Source: Streptomyces sp. VRA16 Mangrove soil (GTDB lineage: Bacteria; Actinomycetota; Actinomycetes; Streptomycetales; Streptomycetaceae). From it: a stretch of DNA of 64,000 nucleotides. The stretch lies in assembly GCF_017377775.1 (NCBI RefSeq), contig NZ_JAFVLN010000005.1:489922-553921 (forward strand). The letters run 5' to 3'. A program made the translations under genes and the position numbers. The notes under the pieces are model-generated. The model was not told where the DNA came from and made no database searches. It worked only from the letters and a program-made list of their open reading frames with translations. This document shows, one piece after another, positions 1-7,506 of the stretch (the first letter of the stretch is position 1; each line of letters begins with the position of its first letter).

Positions 1-341
1 AGAACCTTCCGAAGGACCTGTACGAGGCGGCCTCCGTCGACGGGGCCTCGCCGGTGCGGCAGTTCTTCTCGATCACGCTGCCGCTGCTGAAGCCGGCCAC
101 CTTCTTCGTCCTCATCACCTCGATGATCGGCGCGTTCCAGTCCTTCGACCAGATCTACGTCCTCACCGACGGCGGCCCCGCGGGCTCGACGACGATGATG
201 ACGTACGAGATCTACAAGTCGGCGTTCCGCGAGTTCCGCGTGGGCTACGCCTGCGCCCAGTCGCTGGTCCTGTTCGTGCTGCTCATGGGGTTCACCCTCG
301 TCAACCGGCGCATCATGGGAGGCACCCGTGGCCACGACTGA
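1..341 (+). CDS. Sugar ABC transporter permease (MalF/UgpA type), 3' part
   Basis: Integral-membrane half of a binding-protein-dependent carbohydrate importer. The frame is open from base 3 to the window edge, so the gene starts upstream and only the last 112 residues are here. They begin inside the cytoplasmic EAA loop (EAASVDGASP at bases 24-53, followed by a conserved LP pair), which docks on the ATPase. After it come a membrane segment, the family motif VLTDGGPAGSTTMM and a last hydrophobic segment (SLVLFVLLMGFTLV). The stop overlaps the next permease gene by 14 bases, so the two halves are translationally coupled. Family assignment is firm; the substrate cannot be read from this protein, but downstream genes point to oligosaccharides from an acidic polymer. 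Confidence 0.93.
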   Translation, partial: NLPKDLYEAASVDGASPVRQFFSITLPLLKPATFFVLITSMIGAFQSFDQIYVLTDGGPAGSTTMMTYEIYKSAFREFRVGYACAQSLVLFVLLMGFTLVNRRIMGGTRGHD

Positions 342-1224
342 GACCGTGCGCCCCGCGGCGCGGCGGCCCGTTCCGCCCGGCCGGATCGTGCTGTACGTGA
401 CGCTGTCGGTGATCTCGCTGCTGATGGTGGTGCCCTTCCTGTGGATGATCGTCACCTCGCTGAAGACCCCGCAGGAGATCGCGTCCGAGCACACCGGGCT
501 GCTGCCCGCGCACTGGGACTTCGGCAACTACGTCGACGCGTTCGACGCGGCGCCGTTCGCCACGTACGCCCGCAACAGCTTCGTCATCGCGCTCAGTCAC
601 ACCGTGCTCAACGTGGTGTTCGCGTCGATGGCGGGGTACGCGCTGGCCCGGATCCGGTTCCGCGGCAGTGAGTTCCTGTTCTACTGCTTCGTCGCCGCGC
701 TGATGATCCCGACGTACACCAAGGTCCTGCCCGAGTTCCTGATCGTGCGGTTCATGCCGCTCGCGGGCGGCAACGACCTGTTCGGGCAGGGCGGCAGCGG
801 CTGGCTCGACACCTGGTGGGCGCTGATCGTGCCCGGCGCGGTGACACCGTTCGCGGTGTTCCTGTTCCGCCAGTTCTACCTGGATCTTCCGGTGGAGCTG
901 GAGGAGGCGGCCCGCCTCGACGGGCTCGGCGAGTTCCGGATCTACGCCCGCATCATGACGCCGCAGGTCAAGCCGGCGCTCACCACGGTGGCGCTGCTGA
1001 CCTTCGAGTCGTCGTGGAACAACTTCCTGTGGCCGCTGCTCGTGACGCGCACCGACAGTCTGCGCGTCATCCAGGTCGGCCTGTCGGTCTTCAAGACGGA
1101 GAACGGCACGCAGTGGCACTTCCTCATGGCCGGTACGACGCTCGCGACGCTGCCGATGGTGCTGCTGTTCCTGCTCGGCCAGCGCTACTTCGTGCAGGGG
1201 TTCGCCCACACCGGCCTCAAGTGA
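328..1224 (+). CDS. Sugar ABC transporter permease (MalG type)
   Basis: Second membrane subunit of the same importer, 298 residues, the usual length for MalG-like permeases. About six membrane segments can be seen (the first around residues 19-43), and the EAA loop lies at residues 192-211 (EEAARLDGLGEFRIY, then the TP pair). The GTG start overlaps the preceding gene by 14 bases and has a GGAGG motif at 317-321. No ATP-binding subunit follows; many Streptomyces sugar importers share the unlinked ATPase MsiK, so one is probably supplied in trans (inference). The solute-binding protein is presumably upstream of the window. Confidence 0.95.
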   Translation: MATTETVRPAARRPVPPGRIVLYVTLSVISLLMVVPFLWMIVTSLKTPQEIASEHTGLLPAHWDFGNYVDAFDAAPFATYARNSFVIALSHTVLNVVFASMAGYALARIRFRGSEFLFYCFVAALMIPTYTKVLPEFLIVRFMPLAGGNDLFGQGGSGWLDTWWALIVPGAVTPFAVFLFRQFYLDLPVELEEAARLDGLGEFRIYARIMTPQVKPALTTVALLTFESSWNNFLWPLLVTRTDSLRVIQVGLSVFKTENGTQWHFLMAGTTLATLPMVLLFLLGQRYFVQGFAHTGLK

Positions 1225-1261
1225 CCCCTCGCAACTCCCCGCCCTTTTCGAAAGGTTCCGC

Positions 1262-2026
1262 ATGTCCAGTGATCTTCAGGGTTCCCGTGCGCTCGTGACC
1301 GGCGCGGGGCACGGCATCGGCCGGGCCATCGCCGTCGCGCTCGCCGCGGCCGGCTGCGACGTCGCCGTGCACTACCGCGGCTCGGCCGAGGAGGCGGGCC
1401 GCACGGTCGCCGCGATCGAGGAGCTGGGACGGCGCGCCAAGGCGTTCCAGGCCGACGTCACCGTCACGGCCGAGGTGGACGGGCTCGTGGCCGACACCGT
1501 CGGGTTCCTCGGCGGGCTCGACGTCCTCGTGTGCAACGCGGGGCATCTGATCGGCCGGGCGACCGTCGCGGAGATGAGCGACGAGCACTTCGACCGGGTG
1601 ATCGACGCGAATCTGACGTCGACGTTCCGTACCTGCCGGGCCGCCCTGCCACATCTGTCGGCGTCGCCCGCCGGGCGCATCGTGACCATGTCGTCGCTGG
1701 CCGCGCACAACGGCGGTGGCCCCGGCTCGGTGGCGTACGCCGCCGCGAAGGCCGGCATCCGCGGCTTCACGAAGGCGCTGGCCAAGGAGGTCGCGGGGGC
1801 GGGCGTGACGGTGAACGCGGTCGCGCCGGGCTTCATCAAGGGCACCGCGTTCCACGACACGTTCACGGCGCCCGAGGCGCAGGAGGCGATGGCGGCGGGC
1901 ATCCCGGTCGGCCGTCCCGGCACGCCGGAGGACGTCGCCGCGTCCGTCGTCCACCTCGCCTCGCCCGCCGCCGGGTTCCTCACGGGGACGACGCTCGACA
2001 TCGACGGTGGTGTGTGGCCCCGATGA
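1262..2026 (+). CDS. SDR-family oxidoreductase, possibly an unsaturated-uronate reductase
   Basis: Classical short-chain dehydrogenase of 254 residues. It shows the NAD(P)-binding TGxxxGIG motif near residues 13-20, NAG near residue 91, a catalytic Ser in the MSS motif near 143, and the YAAAK motif with Tyr about 159 and Lys about 163. The C-terminal LDIDGG motif is typical of KduD/FabG-like enzymes. In operons for uronate polymers such SDRs often reduce 4-deoxy-5-keto-uronate (DEH) or interconvert keto-sugars (family knowledge); that role here is inferred from neighbouring lyases. It starts 37 bases after the permease gene, and its stop overlaps the next ATG by four bases. Confidence 0.9.
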   Translation: MSSDLQGSRALVTGAGHGIGRAIAVALAAAGCDVAVHYRGSAEEAGRTVAAIEELGRRAKAFQADVTVTAEVDGLVADTVGFLGGLDVLVCNAGHLIGRATVAEMSDEHFDRVIDANLTSTFRTCRAALPHLSASPAGRIVTMSSLAAHNGGGPGSVAYAAAKAGIRGFTKALAKEVAGAGVTVNAVAPGFIKGTAFHDTFTAPEAQEAMAAGIPVGRPGTPEDVAASVVHLASPAAGFLTGTTLDIDGGVWPR

Positions 2027-3813
2027 GCCGGATGATCCCGCGCGAGCGGGGCGGCTGGTGGCACGCGTACGTGTGTCCCGCGCACGGTCTCGAACTGGAC
2101 CACGGCGACGTGCTGTCCGGGGTGTTCCCCGAGGGCGGCGCGCGGTGTGCCCGCGGCTGCCGGGTGGACACCCCCGAGGTGCGCGGCGCGTGGACGGTCC
2201 TCGCGCACCAGGCGTGGGCGCGCCGGATCCGGGTGCTCGCGCTGCGCGGAGAGGACGCCGATGCGGTGCGGCTACTGGTCGAGTACGCCGATGTGTACCG
2301 GGAGTTGGCGGCCGACGGGCACGAGGGCGCGCAGGCGTGGATGCTGCGCGGGCGGCTCTTCCACCAGGCGCTGACCGACGCGATCTGGGCGGTGAACATC
2401 GGACACGCCGTCTGGACGCTCGCGGAGCACGGCGCGCCCGGTACCGACGCCGTGCTCCCGCTCCTGGACGAACTGGAACGGGCGGCCCTCGACGCCCGGC
2501 ACGTCCTGGTCGACCGGGGCGATCTGGCGTCGAACTACACGACGTGGCTGACAGCGGCGGGGATCGCGACGGGCCGGGCGGCGGCGCTGGTGCGCGGCAC
2601 TTCGTGGGACGGCGCCAAGCAGTGGCTGGACGGGCCGCACGGGCTGTACGCGCAGCTGCGGGCGTGCGTCGGCGGCGACGGCTGGGAGTGGGAGGGCAGC
2701 ACGTACTACCACGGGTTCGTGCTGCGGGCCGCGCTGCTCGCGCTGCGCGGTCTCGCTCCCGCGGACGTTCCGGCGGACGTGGCGCAGCGGTTGTGCGGCA
2801 TGGTCGACGTGCTCGCGGCGCTGGCCACGGACGGCGGGGTGCTGCCCGCCCTCAACGACGGGCCGTACGTGCGGGCTCCGCTCGCCCTGGAGTGGCTCGA
2901 ACTGGTCGCGCTGGCGGAGGGTTTCGCGCCGTCGTCGCGTCTCGCCGCGGTGGCGGCGCAGGCCCGGGTGGAGGCCGGGGCGATGGACGACGGCATGGAC
3001 CTGCTGCTCTCCGGCCAAGGCCCGTGGTTCGCGGGTCCCCCGCTGCCGGAGCGGCCGGCGCCCGCGCCGGTGACGGTCTTCGAGGACGCCGGGTACGCGG
3101 TGGTGCGTTCGGCCGGGGTGCAGGCGGTTCTGGCGTTCGGGCCGCACGGCGGTTCGCACGGGCACCGGGACAAGCTGGCCCTGTCGCTGTACGGCAGCGG
3201 CGCGTGCTGGCAGCCCGATCCGGGCCAAGTCCCCTACGCGCACGCCGAGTTCCGGGACCATTACGCCTCGACGGCGGCGCACCCGGCGTTCCGGGTCGAC
3301 GGCGCCGAGCAGGCGGAGTGCGCGGGCCGACTCGTAGCGCGCGACGCGGTGTCGGTGACGGCCGAGGTGAGCGAGGCGTACGACGGGGTGCGGGCGGTGC
3401 GCCGGATCGAGGCGGCGGGCTCCCACCTCGTCGACGTCCTGACGGTGGAGGCCGGCGCCGGACGGCAGGTCACGGCCCAGTTGCGGCCCGGCGTCGCGCT
3501 CGACGTGCAGGTGCAGCCGGACGGGCCGGTGCGCACGACCTGGTACGGGCCCGGCGACGAGGTGCTGCACGGCTGGCACGCCTCGGACGGTGCCGTACGC
3601 CCGGTGACCCGGCCGGGACCAGGGACGGCTGACGATCCTCAACTCACGCACACCTGGGTCGACTTGACCGGGTACGGCGCGCGGATCGTGTACGCGTCCG
3701 TGTACCGGACGGCGGCGCAGGGCCCGGCCGTGACGGATGTGCGCGTGACCGGGGACGAGGTCGTGGTGGAGCGCGCCGACGGCTCGCGGAGCGTGCACGG
3801 GACGGGGGCCTGA
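2023..3813 (+). CDS. Heparinase II/III-family protein A
   Basis: 596 residues, beginning at the ATG overlapping the SDR stop (ATGA); the frame is open further upstream but that part is only shadow of the SDR gene. The N-terminal half is helical, with a YYHG motif near residues 228-231. The C-terminal half carries the heparinase II/III signature SHGHRDKLALSLYG near residues 377-390, then a beta-rich region. There is no signal peptide, so it should be cytoplasmic and act on imported oligosaccharides (inference). The superfamily includes PL12, PL15, PL17, PL21 and PL33 lyases; the exact family cannot be settled by eye. It is followed after one base by a second, divergent member. Confidence 0.85.
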   Translation: MSRMIPRERGGWWHAYVCPAHGLELDHGDVLSGVFPEGGARCARGCRVDTPEVRGAWTVLAHQAWARRIRVLALRGEDADAVRLLVEYADVYRELAADGHEGAQAWMLRGRLFHQALTDAIWAVNIGHAVWTLAEHGAPGTDAVLPLLDELERAALDARHVLVDRGDLASNYTTWLTAAGIATGRAAALVRGTSWDGAKQWLDGPHGLYAQLRACVGGDGWEWEGSTYYHGFVLRAALLALRGLAPADVPADVAQRLCGMVDVLAALATDGGVLPALNDGPYVRAPLALEWLELVALAEGFAPSSRLAAVAAQARVEAGAMDDGMDLLLSGQGPWFAGPPLPERPAPAPVTVFEDAGYAVVRSAGVQAVLAFGPHGGSHGHRDKLALSLYGSGACWQPDPGQVPYAHAEFRDHYASTAAHPAFRVDGAEQAECAGRLVARDAVSVTAEVSEAYDGVRAVRRIEAAGSHLVDVLTVEAGAGRQVTAQLRPGVALDVQVQPDGPVRTTWYGPGDEVLHGWHASDGAVRPVTRPGPGTADDPQLTHTWVDLTGYGARIVYASVYRTAAQGPAVTDVRVTGDEVVVERADGSRSVHGTGA

Positions 3814-3814
3814 C

Positions 3815-5797
3815 ATGCTGCTGTCCGCGACGCCACCGCCGGGCCCGCGCCCGCACCAGGAGCGCAGGCTGCTCGACGAGGCGGTCCGGCACCGGGCGCT
3901 GACGCCACCGTCCCGGCACCCGGAGGCGAGCATCACCTGGCTGGGCCCGGCCGCCGCCCACCCGGCGCTCGCCCACCGCCTGACCGGCGACCCGGCCCAT
4001 CTCGCCGAGGCGGAGCGGTGGATCGCGGCGGCGGTCCGTCTCCCGCACTGGGGCCGGGCCCACATGCCCGACCACGACCTGGACGCGGGCTGGCTGCTGC
4101 ACGGTCTGTCCCTGGCCCACCACTGGATCGGCGACGTGCTCTCCCCCGACCTCGTGGGCCTGCTGCGCTACAAACTCCTCGTCCAGGGGCGGCGGTTGTA
4201 CGAGTTCGCGGTGGCGACCGAGGGCCGCTGGTGGTCGTCCTCGTACTGGCAGAACCACAACTGGATCTGCTACGCGGGCCTCGCGACCGCCGGGTACGTG
4301 CTCGGGCGCGAGGAGTGGACGGAGCGGGCCAAGGACAATCTGGGCCGGGTCCTGGACGCGCTGCCCGCCGACGGCTCGCACGCCGAGGGCGTCGTGTACT
4401 GGCGGTACGGGGTGCCGTGGCTGGCGATCCATCTCGATCTGCTCCAGGAGTGCGAGGGCCTGGACTGGTGGGACCGGGGCGGCTTCATGGAGCACACCTT
4501 CGGCTTCCGGCTGCATCAGTCGGCGCCCGGTTTCGCCGAGCAGACCGGACACGGCGACTGCCACGACCGGCGCAGTGGTCACAGCGTGGCCCTGTACCGG
4601 CGGCTCGCCGCACGCTTCGGGATCGGCGAGGCCCAGTGGCTCGCCGACCTCGTGGACCGCGAACTCTTCGACGACGAGGCCGTGTTGAGCGGCGTACGGC
4701 CGGGGATCCGGGCGGAGGCATATCTGGAGTACCTGTGGCACGACCCGTCGGTCGAGCCGGTCGCGCCCGCGCGGACGCATGCGTACTTCCCTGATCTCGG
4801 GCTGCTCACGGCGCGAACGGGGTGGGACGCGGCGGCGACGTTCGTGTCGTTCAAGGCGGCGCCGGGCGGCGGCCACCAGGCGTGGGAGACGTCGGCGAAG
4901 CACCGGGCCGACCTCGGCTGGGAGACGCTCGGCCAGGGGCATCACCACCCGGACGCCGGGTCGTTCGTCCTCACGTCGGGCGGTTCCTTCCTCGCCGTCG
5001 ACGAGGGCTACAGCAACAACAAGCGAACCGCGCACCACAATCTGCTGCTCGTCGACGGACAGGGCTTCGCGGGCGAGGGCCGCTACCACGTGTACGAGGG
5101 CATGCCGTACGAGCACCGGGCGCGGCTGCGGGACGTGCTGGCCGACGGCGGGTGGGCGCACGGCACCGCGGAGATCGCCGCGATGTACCCGTCCGAACTG
5201 GGTGTGCGACGCCTTGACCGGACGCTGGTCTGCACCCCGTCGGGGCGCCTCGTGCTGCTCGACGAGGCGGCGGCCGACACCGCCCGCACCTGGACGTTCC
5301 TGCTGCAGACGGACGCGCCGACGACACCGCACGGCCCTGACGGTCACGACCGGCTGATCGAGGCCGGGGACGCGCGGGCCTGGCTGCGCCGGCACGCCCC
5401 CGACGACGGCGAGGTCGTCTCGCGGCCGGTCGAGGTCGAGGCCAACCCCACGTCCAGCACACCGGAGTTGAGCATCACGCGAACCCTGCACACACTGCGG
5501 GTGACGACGCCCGCACGCGCACAGGCTCGGTTCCTGACGACGATCGAGCCGGAGGCGCAGGCGCCGACGGCACGTTGGACCCCGTACGGCATCACCTTCG
5601 CGACGCCCGACGGCCCGGAGACCGTGCTCCTCTCCCCTGTCGAGCGGCGCATCGAGGCGCCCGGGGTGTCGGCGCACGCGGCGGCGGTGCTGCTCGCGCC
5701 CGGCCGTGCGCCCTATGTGGTCGCGGGCACGCGCCTCGCCCTGGACGGAAGGACCGTCCGCACCTGGACGGAGCCGCACACCGGATCGGCGGTATAG
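3815..5797 (+). CDS. Heparinase II/III-family protein B
   Basis: 660 residues. A YWQNHNW motif near residue 144 (the NHNW element of the alpha/alpha toroid) and QGHHHPDAGSF near residue 374 (the heparinase II/III His signature) place it in the superfamily; the stretch after it (FLAVDEGYSNNKRTAHHNLL) is the usual beta-sandwich entry. No signal peptide is visible. It starts one base after the preceding stop. Two divergent lyases side by side suggest successive beta-eliminations on different linkages of one oligosaccharide, or an exo-lyase acting after an endo-lyase (inference). Substrate unknown. Confidence 0.85.
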   Translation: MLLSATPPPGPRPHQERRLLDEAVRHRALTPPSRHPEASITWLGPAAAHPALAHRLTGDPAHLAEAERWIAAAVRLPHWGRAHMPDHDLDAGWLLHGLSLAHHWIGDVLSPDLVGLLRYKLLVQGRRLYEFAVATEGRWWSSSYWQNHNWICYAGLATAGYVLGREEWTERAKDNLGRVLDALPADGSHAEGVVYWRYGVPWLAIHLDLLQECEGLDWWDRGGFMEHTFGFRLHQSAPGFAEQTGHGDCHDRRSGHSVALYRRLAARFGIGEAQWLADLVDRELFDDEAVLSGVRPGIRAEAYLEYLWHDPSVEPVAPARTHAYFPDLGLLTARTGWDAAATFVSFKAAPGGGHQAWETSAKHRADLGWETLGQGHHHPDAGSFVLTSGGSFLAVDEGYSNNKRTAHHNLLLVDGQGFAGEGRYHVYEGMPYEHRARLRDVLADGGWAHGTAEIAAMYPSELGVRRLDRTLVCTPSGRLVLLDEAAADTARTWTFLLQTDAPTTPHGPDGHDRLIEAGDARAWLRRHAPDDGEVVSRPVEVEANPTSSTPELSITRTLHTLRVTTPARAQARFLTTIEPEAQAPTARWTPYGITFATPDGPETVLLSPVERRIEAPGVSAHAAAVLLAPGRAPYVVAGTRLALDGRTVRTWTEPHTGSAV

Positions 5798-5803
5798 ACG
5801 GCG

Positions 5804-6412
5804 ATGACCATGTCTCTCCAGTTCGGCTCGCGCGGACGGCCGCTGCGGGTGCTCGACCGGGTGGCCCAACCGGCCGCAGCGGGCGCCGCGTTCACGGTCC
5901 TGGCCCTCGGCGTCGTGACCTGGCTGCCCGCGCTCGTCGCCCTCGCCCGCACGCTCCAGCGATGGCGCTCCGACGGGGACAACCGGTGCTTCACCGGGGT
6001 GTTCGCCGTGTTTCCGCGCTGCTGGCGCGTGCTGTGGCGGCAGAGCCTCATCGGGACCGCCGCCGTGGCCGTCCTCCTCGCCAACTGCCTCTTTCTGAGC
6101 GGGCGTTCCAGTCCGCACCCGTTCGTGCTGCTGGCCGCGCAGGCCGGGATCGTGGCGGCCCTCGCGGTCCACTGCACGGCGTTCGCGGCGCACGCGGCCC
6201 TCGCCCCGGACGCGCCGCCCGCCGACTGGCATCAGCGGGCGTTCGCCCTCGCCTTCGGCTCGCCCGCGCGCGGCACCGCTCTGCTCGGCGCGGCCGTCTC
6301 CGCCGTGATCCTCACGCTGCCCGTCCCGCTCGGCCCGCTGCTGTTCGGTCCGAGCGTGCCCGTCCTGCTCGCCCTGCACTTCGCCGCACCGCAACCAGAG
6401 AGGACCCCGTGA
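5804..6412 (+). CDS. YesL-like (DUF624) membrane protein
   Basis: 202 residues with four or five hydrophobic segments. It resembles the DUF624/YesL family: an N-terminal membrane segment (FTVLALGVVTWLPALVALA), then the family motif around GDNRCFTGVFAVFPRCW. YesL-type proteins are commonly encoded beside carbohydrate ABC importers and polysaccharide-lyase genes, for example in rhamnogalacturonan loci of Bacillus (family knowledge), but their biochemical role is unknown. It begins six bases after the heparinase-like gene and its stop shares one base with the next ATG (TGATG). The family call rests on visible similarity only. Confidence 0.7.
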   Translation: MTMSLQFGSRGRPLRVLDRVAQPAAAGAAFTVLALGVVTWLPALVALARTLQRWRSDGDNRCFTGVFAVFPRCWRVLWRQSLIGTAAVAVLLANCLFLSGRSSPHPFVLLAAQAGIVAALAVHCTAFAAHAALAPDAPPADWHQRAFALAFGSPARGTALLGAAVSAVILTLPVPLGPLLFGPSVPVLLALHFAAPQPERTP

Positions 6413-7506
6413 TGTCCAGACGCACCCCGCACGTCCTGTCCGCCCTCGCGCTCGGCGCCTGCGCCGCGCTCGCCCTGCCCGCCGCACCGGCCACCGCGGC
6501 CACCGCGTACTACGTGAGCCCGAGCGGCAGCGACACCGCCGCCGGTACGTCGCCCGGCGCGCCGTTCGCCACGATCCAGCACGCCCTCGACGTGGCCCCG
6601 GAGGGCTCCGTCGTGCACCTGGCCTCGGGCACGTACCTCCAGGACGTGGTGACGCGCCGGGAGAACGTCACCCTCACCGGCCCGGCGAGCGCCGTCGTGA
6701 AGGGGGCGGGCAGCACCCGTATCGTGCAGGTGCAGCACGACGGCACCGTCCTCGACGGGTTCACCGTGGACGGCCTGTTCGGGTCGTCGAGCAGCGTCGC
6801 CGGCTACCGCTCCAAACTCGTCTACGTGATGAGCACAACGCCCGGCAACGGCGTCAACGCCCTGACGATCACGAACATGACGCTGAAGAACGCGGCCGAC
6901 GAATGTCTGCGGCTGCGCTATCTCGTCACGGGTGCCGACGTGCACGACAACACGATCAGCGACTGCGGCGTCGCCGACTTCAAGTTCGGCGGGGGCGGCA
7001 AGAACGGCGAGGGTGTCTATCTCGGCACGGCCCCCGAGCAGCAGGGCGCGAACGGTGCGCCCGACGCGGCCCCCGACGTCAGCAAGAACAACCGGATCCA
7101 CCACAACACGATCGCCACGCGCGGCAACGAGTGCGTCGACGTGAAGGAGAACTCCACCCACAACTACGTGGAGTACAACGACTGTTCGCAGCAGCGTGAC
7201 CCGAGTTCGGGTGGGCTCGACGCGCGTGGGAACGGCAACATCTTCCGGTACAACACTCTGCACGACAACACGGGCGCGGGCGTCCGGCTCGGCGGCGACA
7301 CCGCCACGGACGGTGTCGACACCCAGGTCTACGGCAACACGATCACCGACAACGCGGGCGGCGGCATCAAGGTGATGCGCACCCCGCAGGGGCCGGTGTG
7401 CAGCAACACGATGAGCGGGAACACCGGGGGGAACTCCGTGGGCACGTACGGCGCCGACTACGACCCGACGGCCCTCTGCTCCGCGAGCGCCGGGGCCGCG
7501 TCGTGA
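6412..7506 (+). CDS. Secreted right-handed beta-helix protein, probable polysaccharide lyase
   Basis: 364 residues beginning at the ATG overlapping the YesL-like stop. Residues 1 to about 31 are a Sec-type signal peptide (Arg near the start, Ala-rich core, cleavage near ATA-ATAYY). Next is the DUF1565-type opening YYVSPSGSDTAAGTSPGAPF, then repeated coils rich in Asn and short beta strands (HHNTIA, VEYNDC, RYNTLHDN, YGNTITDN), typical of parallel beta-helix carbohydrate enzymes such as PL1, PL6 and PL9. The exact lyase family is not clear. It sits in the operon directly before a PL8 lyase, so an extracellular depolymerase role is likely. Confidence 0.8.
   Translation: MSRRTPHVLSALALGACAALALPAAPATAATAYYVSPSGSDTAAGTSPGAPFATIQHALDVAPEGSVVHLASGTYLQDVVTRRENVTLTGPASAVVKGAGSTRIVQVQHDGTVLDGFTVDGLFGSSSSVAGYRSKLVYVMSTTPGNGVNALTITNMTLKNAADECLRLRYLVTGADVHDNTISDCGVADFKFGGGGKNGEGVYLGTAPEQQGANGAPDAAPDVSKNNRIHHNTIATRGNECVDVKENSTHNYVEYNDCSQQRDPSSGGLDARGNGNIFRYNTLHDNTGAGVRLGGDTATDGVDTQVYGNTITDNAGGGIKVMRTPQGPVCSNTMSGNTGGNSVGTYGADYDPTALCSASAGAAS

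Noticed and set aside
3644..6487. A 947-residue minus-strand frame opposite the heparinase II/III genes
   Set aside because: Third-position G/C bias and protein motifs support the plus-strand genes; the antisense product has the Arg/Gly/Ala/Val/His make-up of a high-GC shadow frame.
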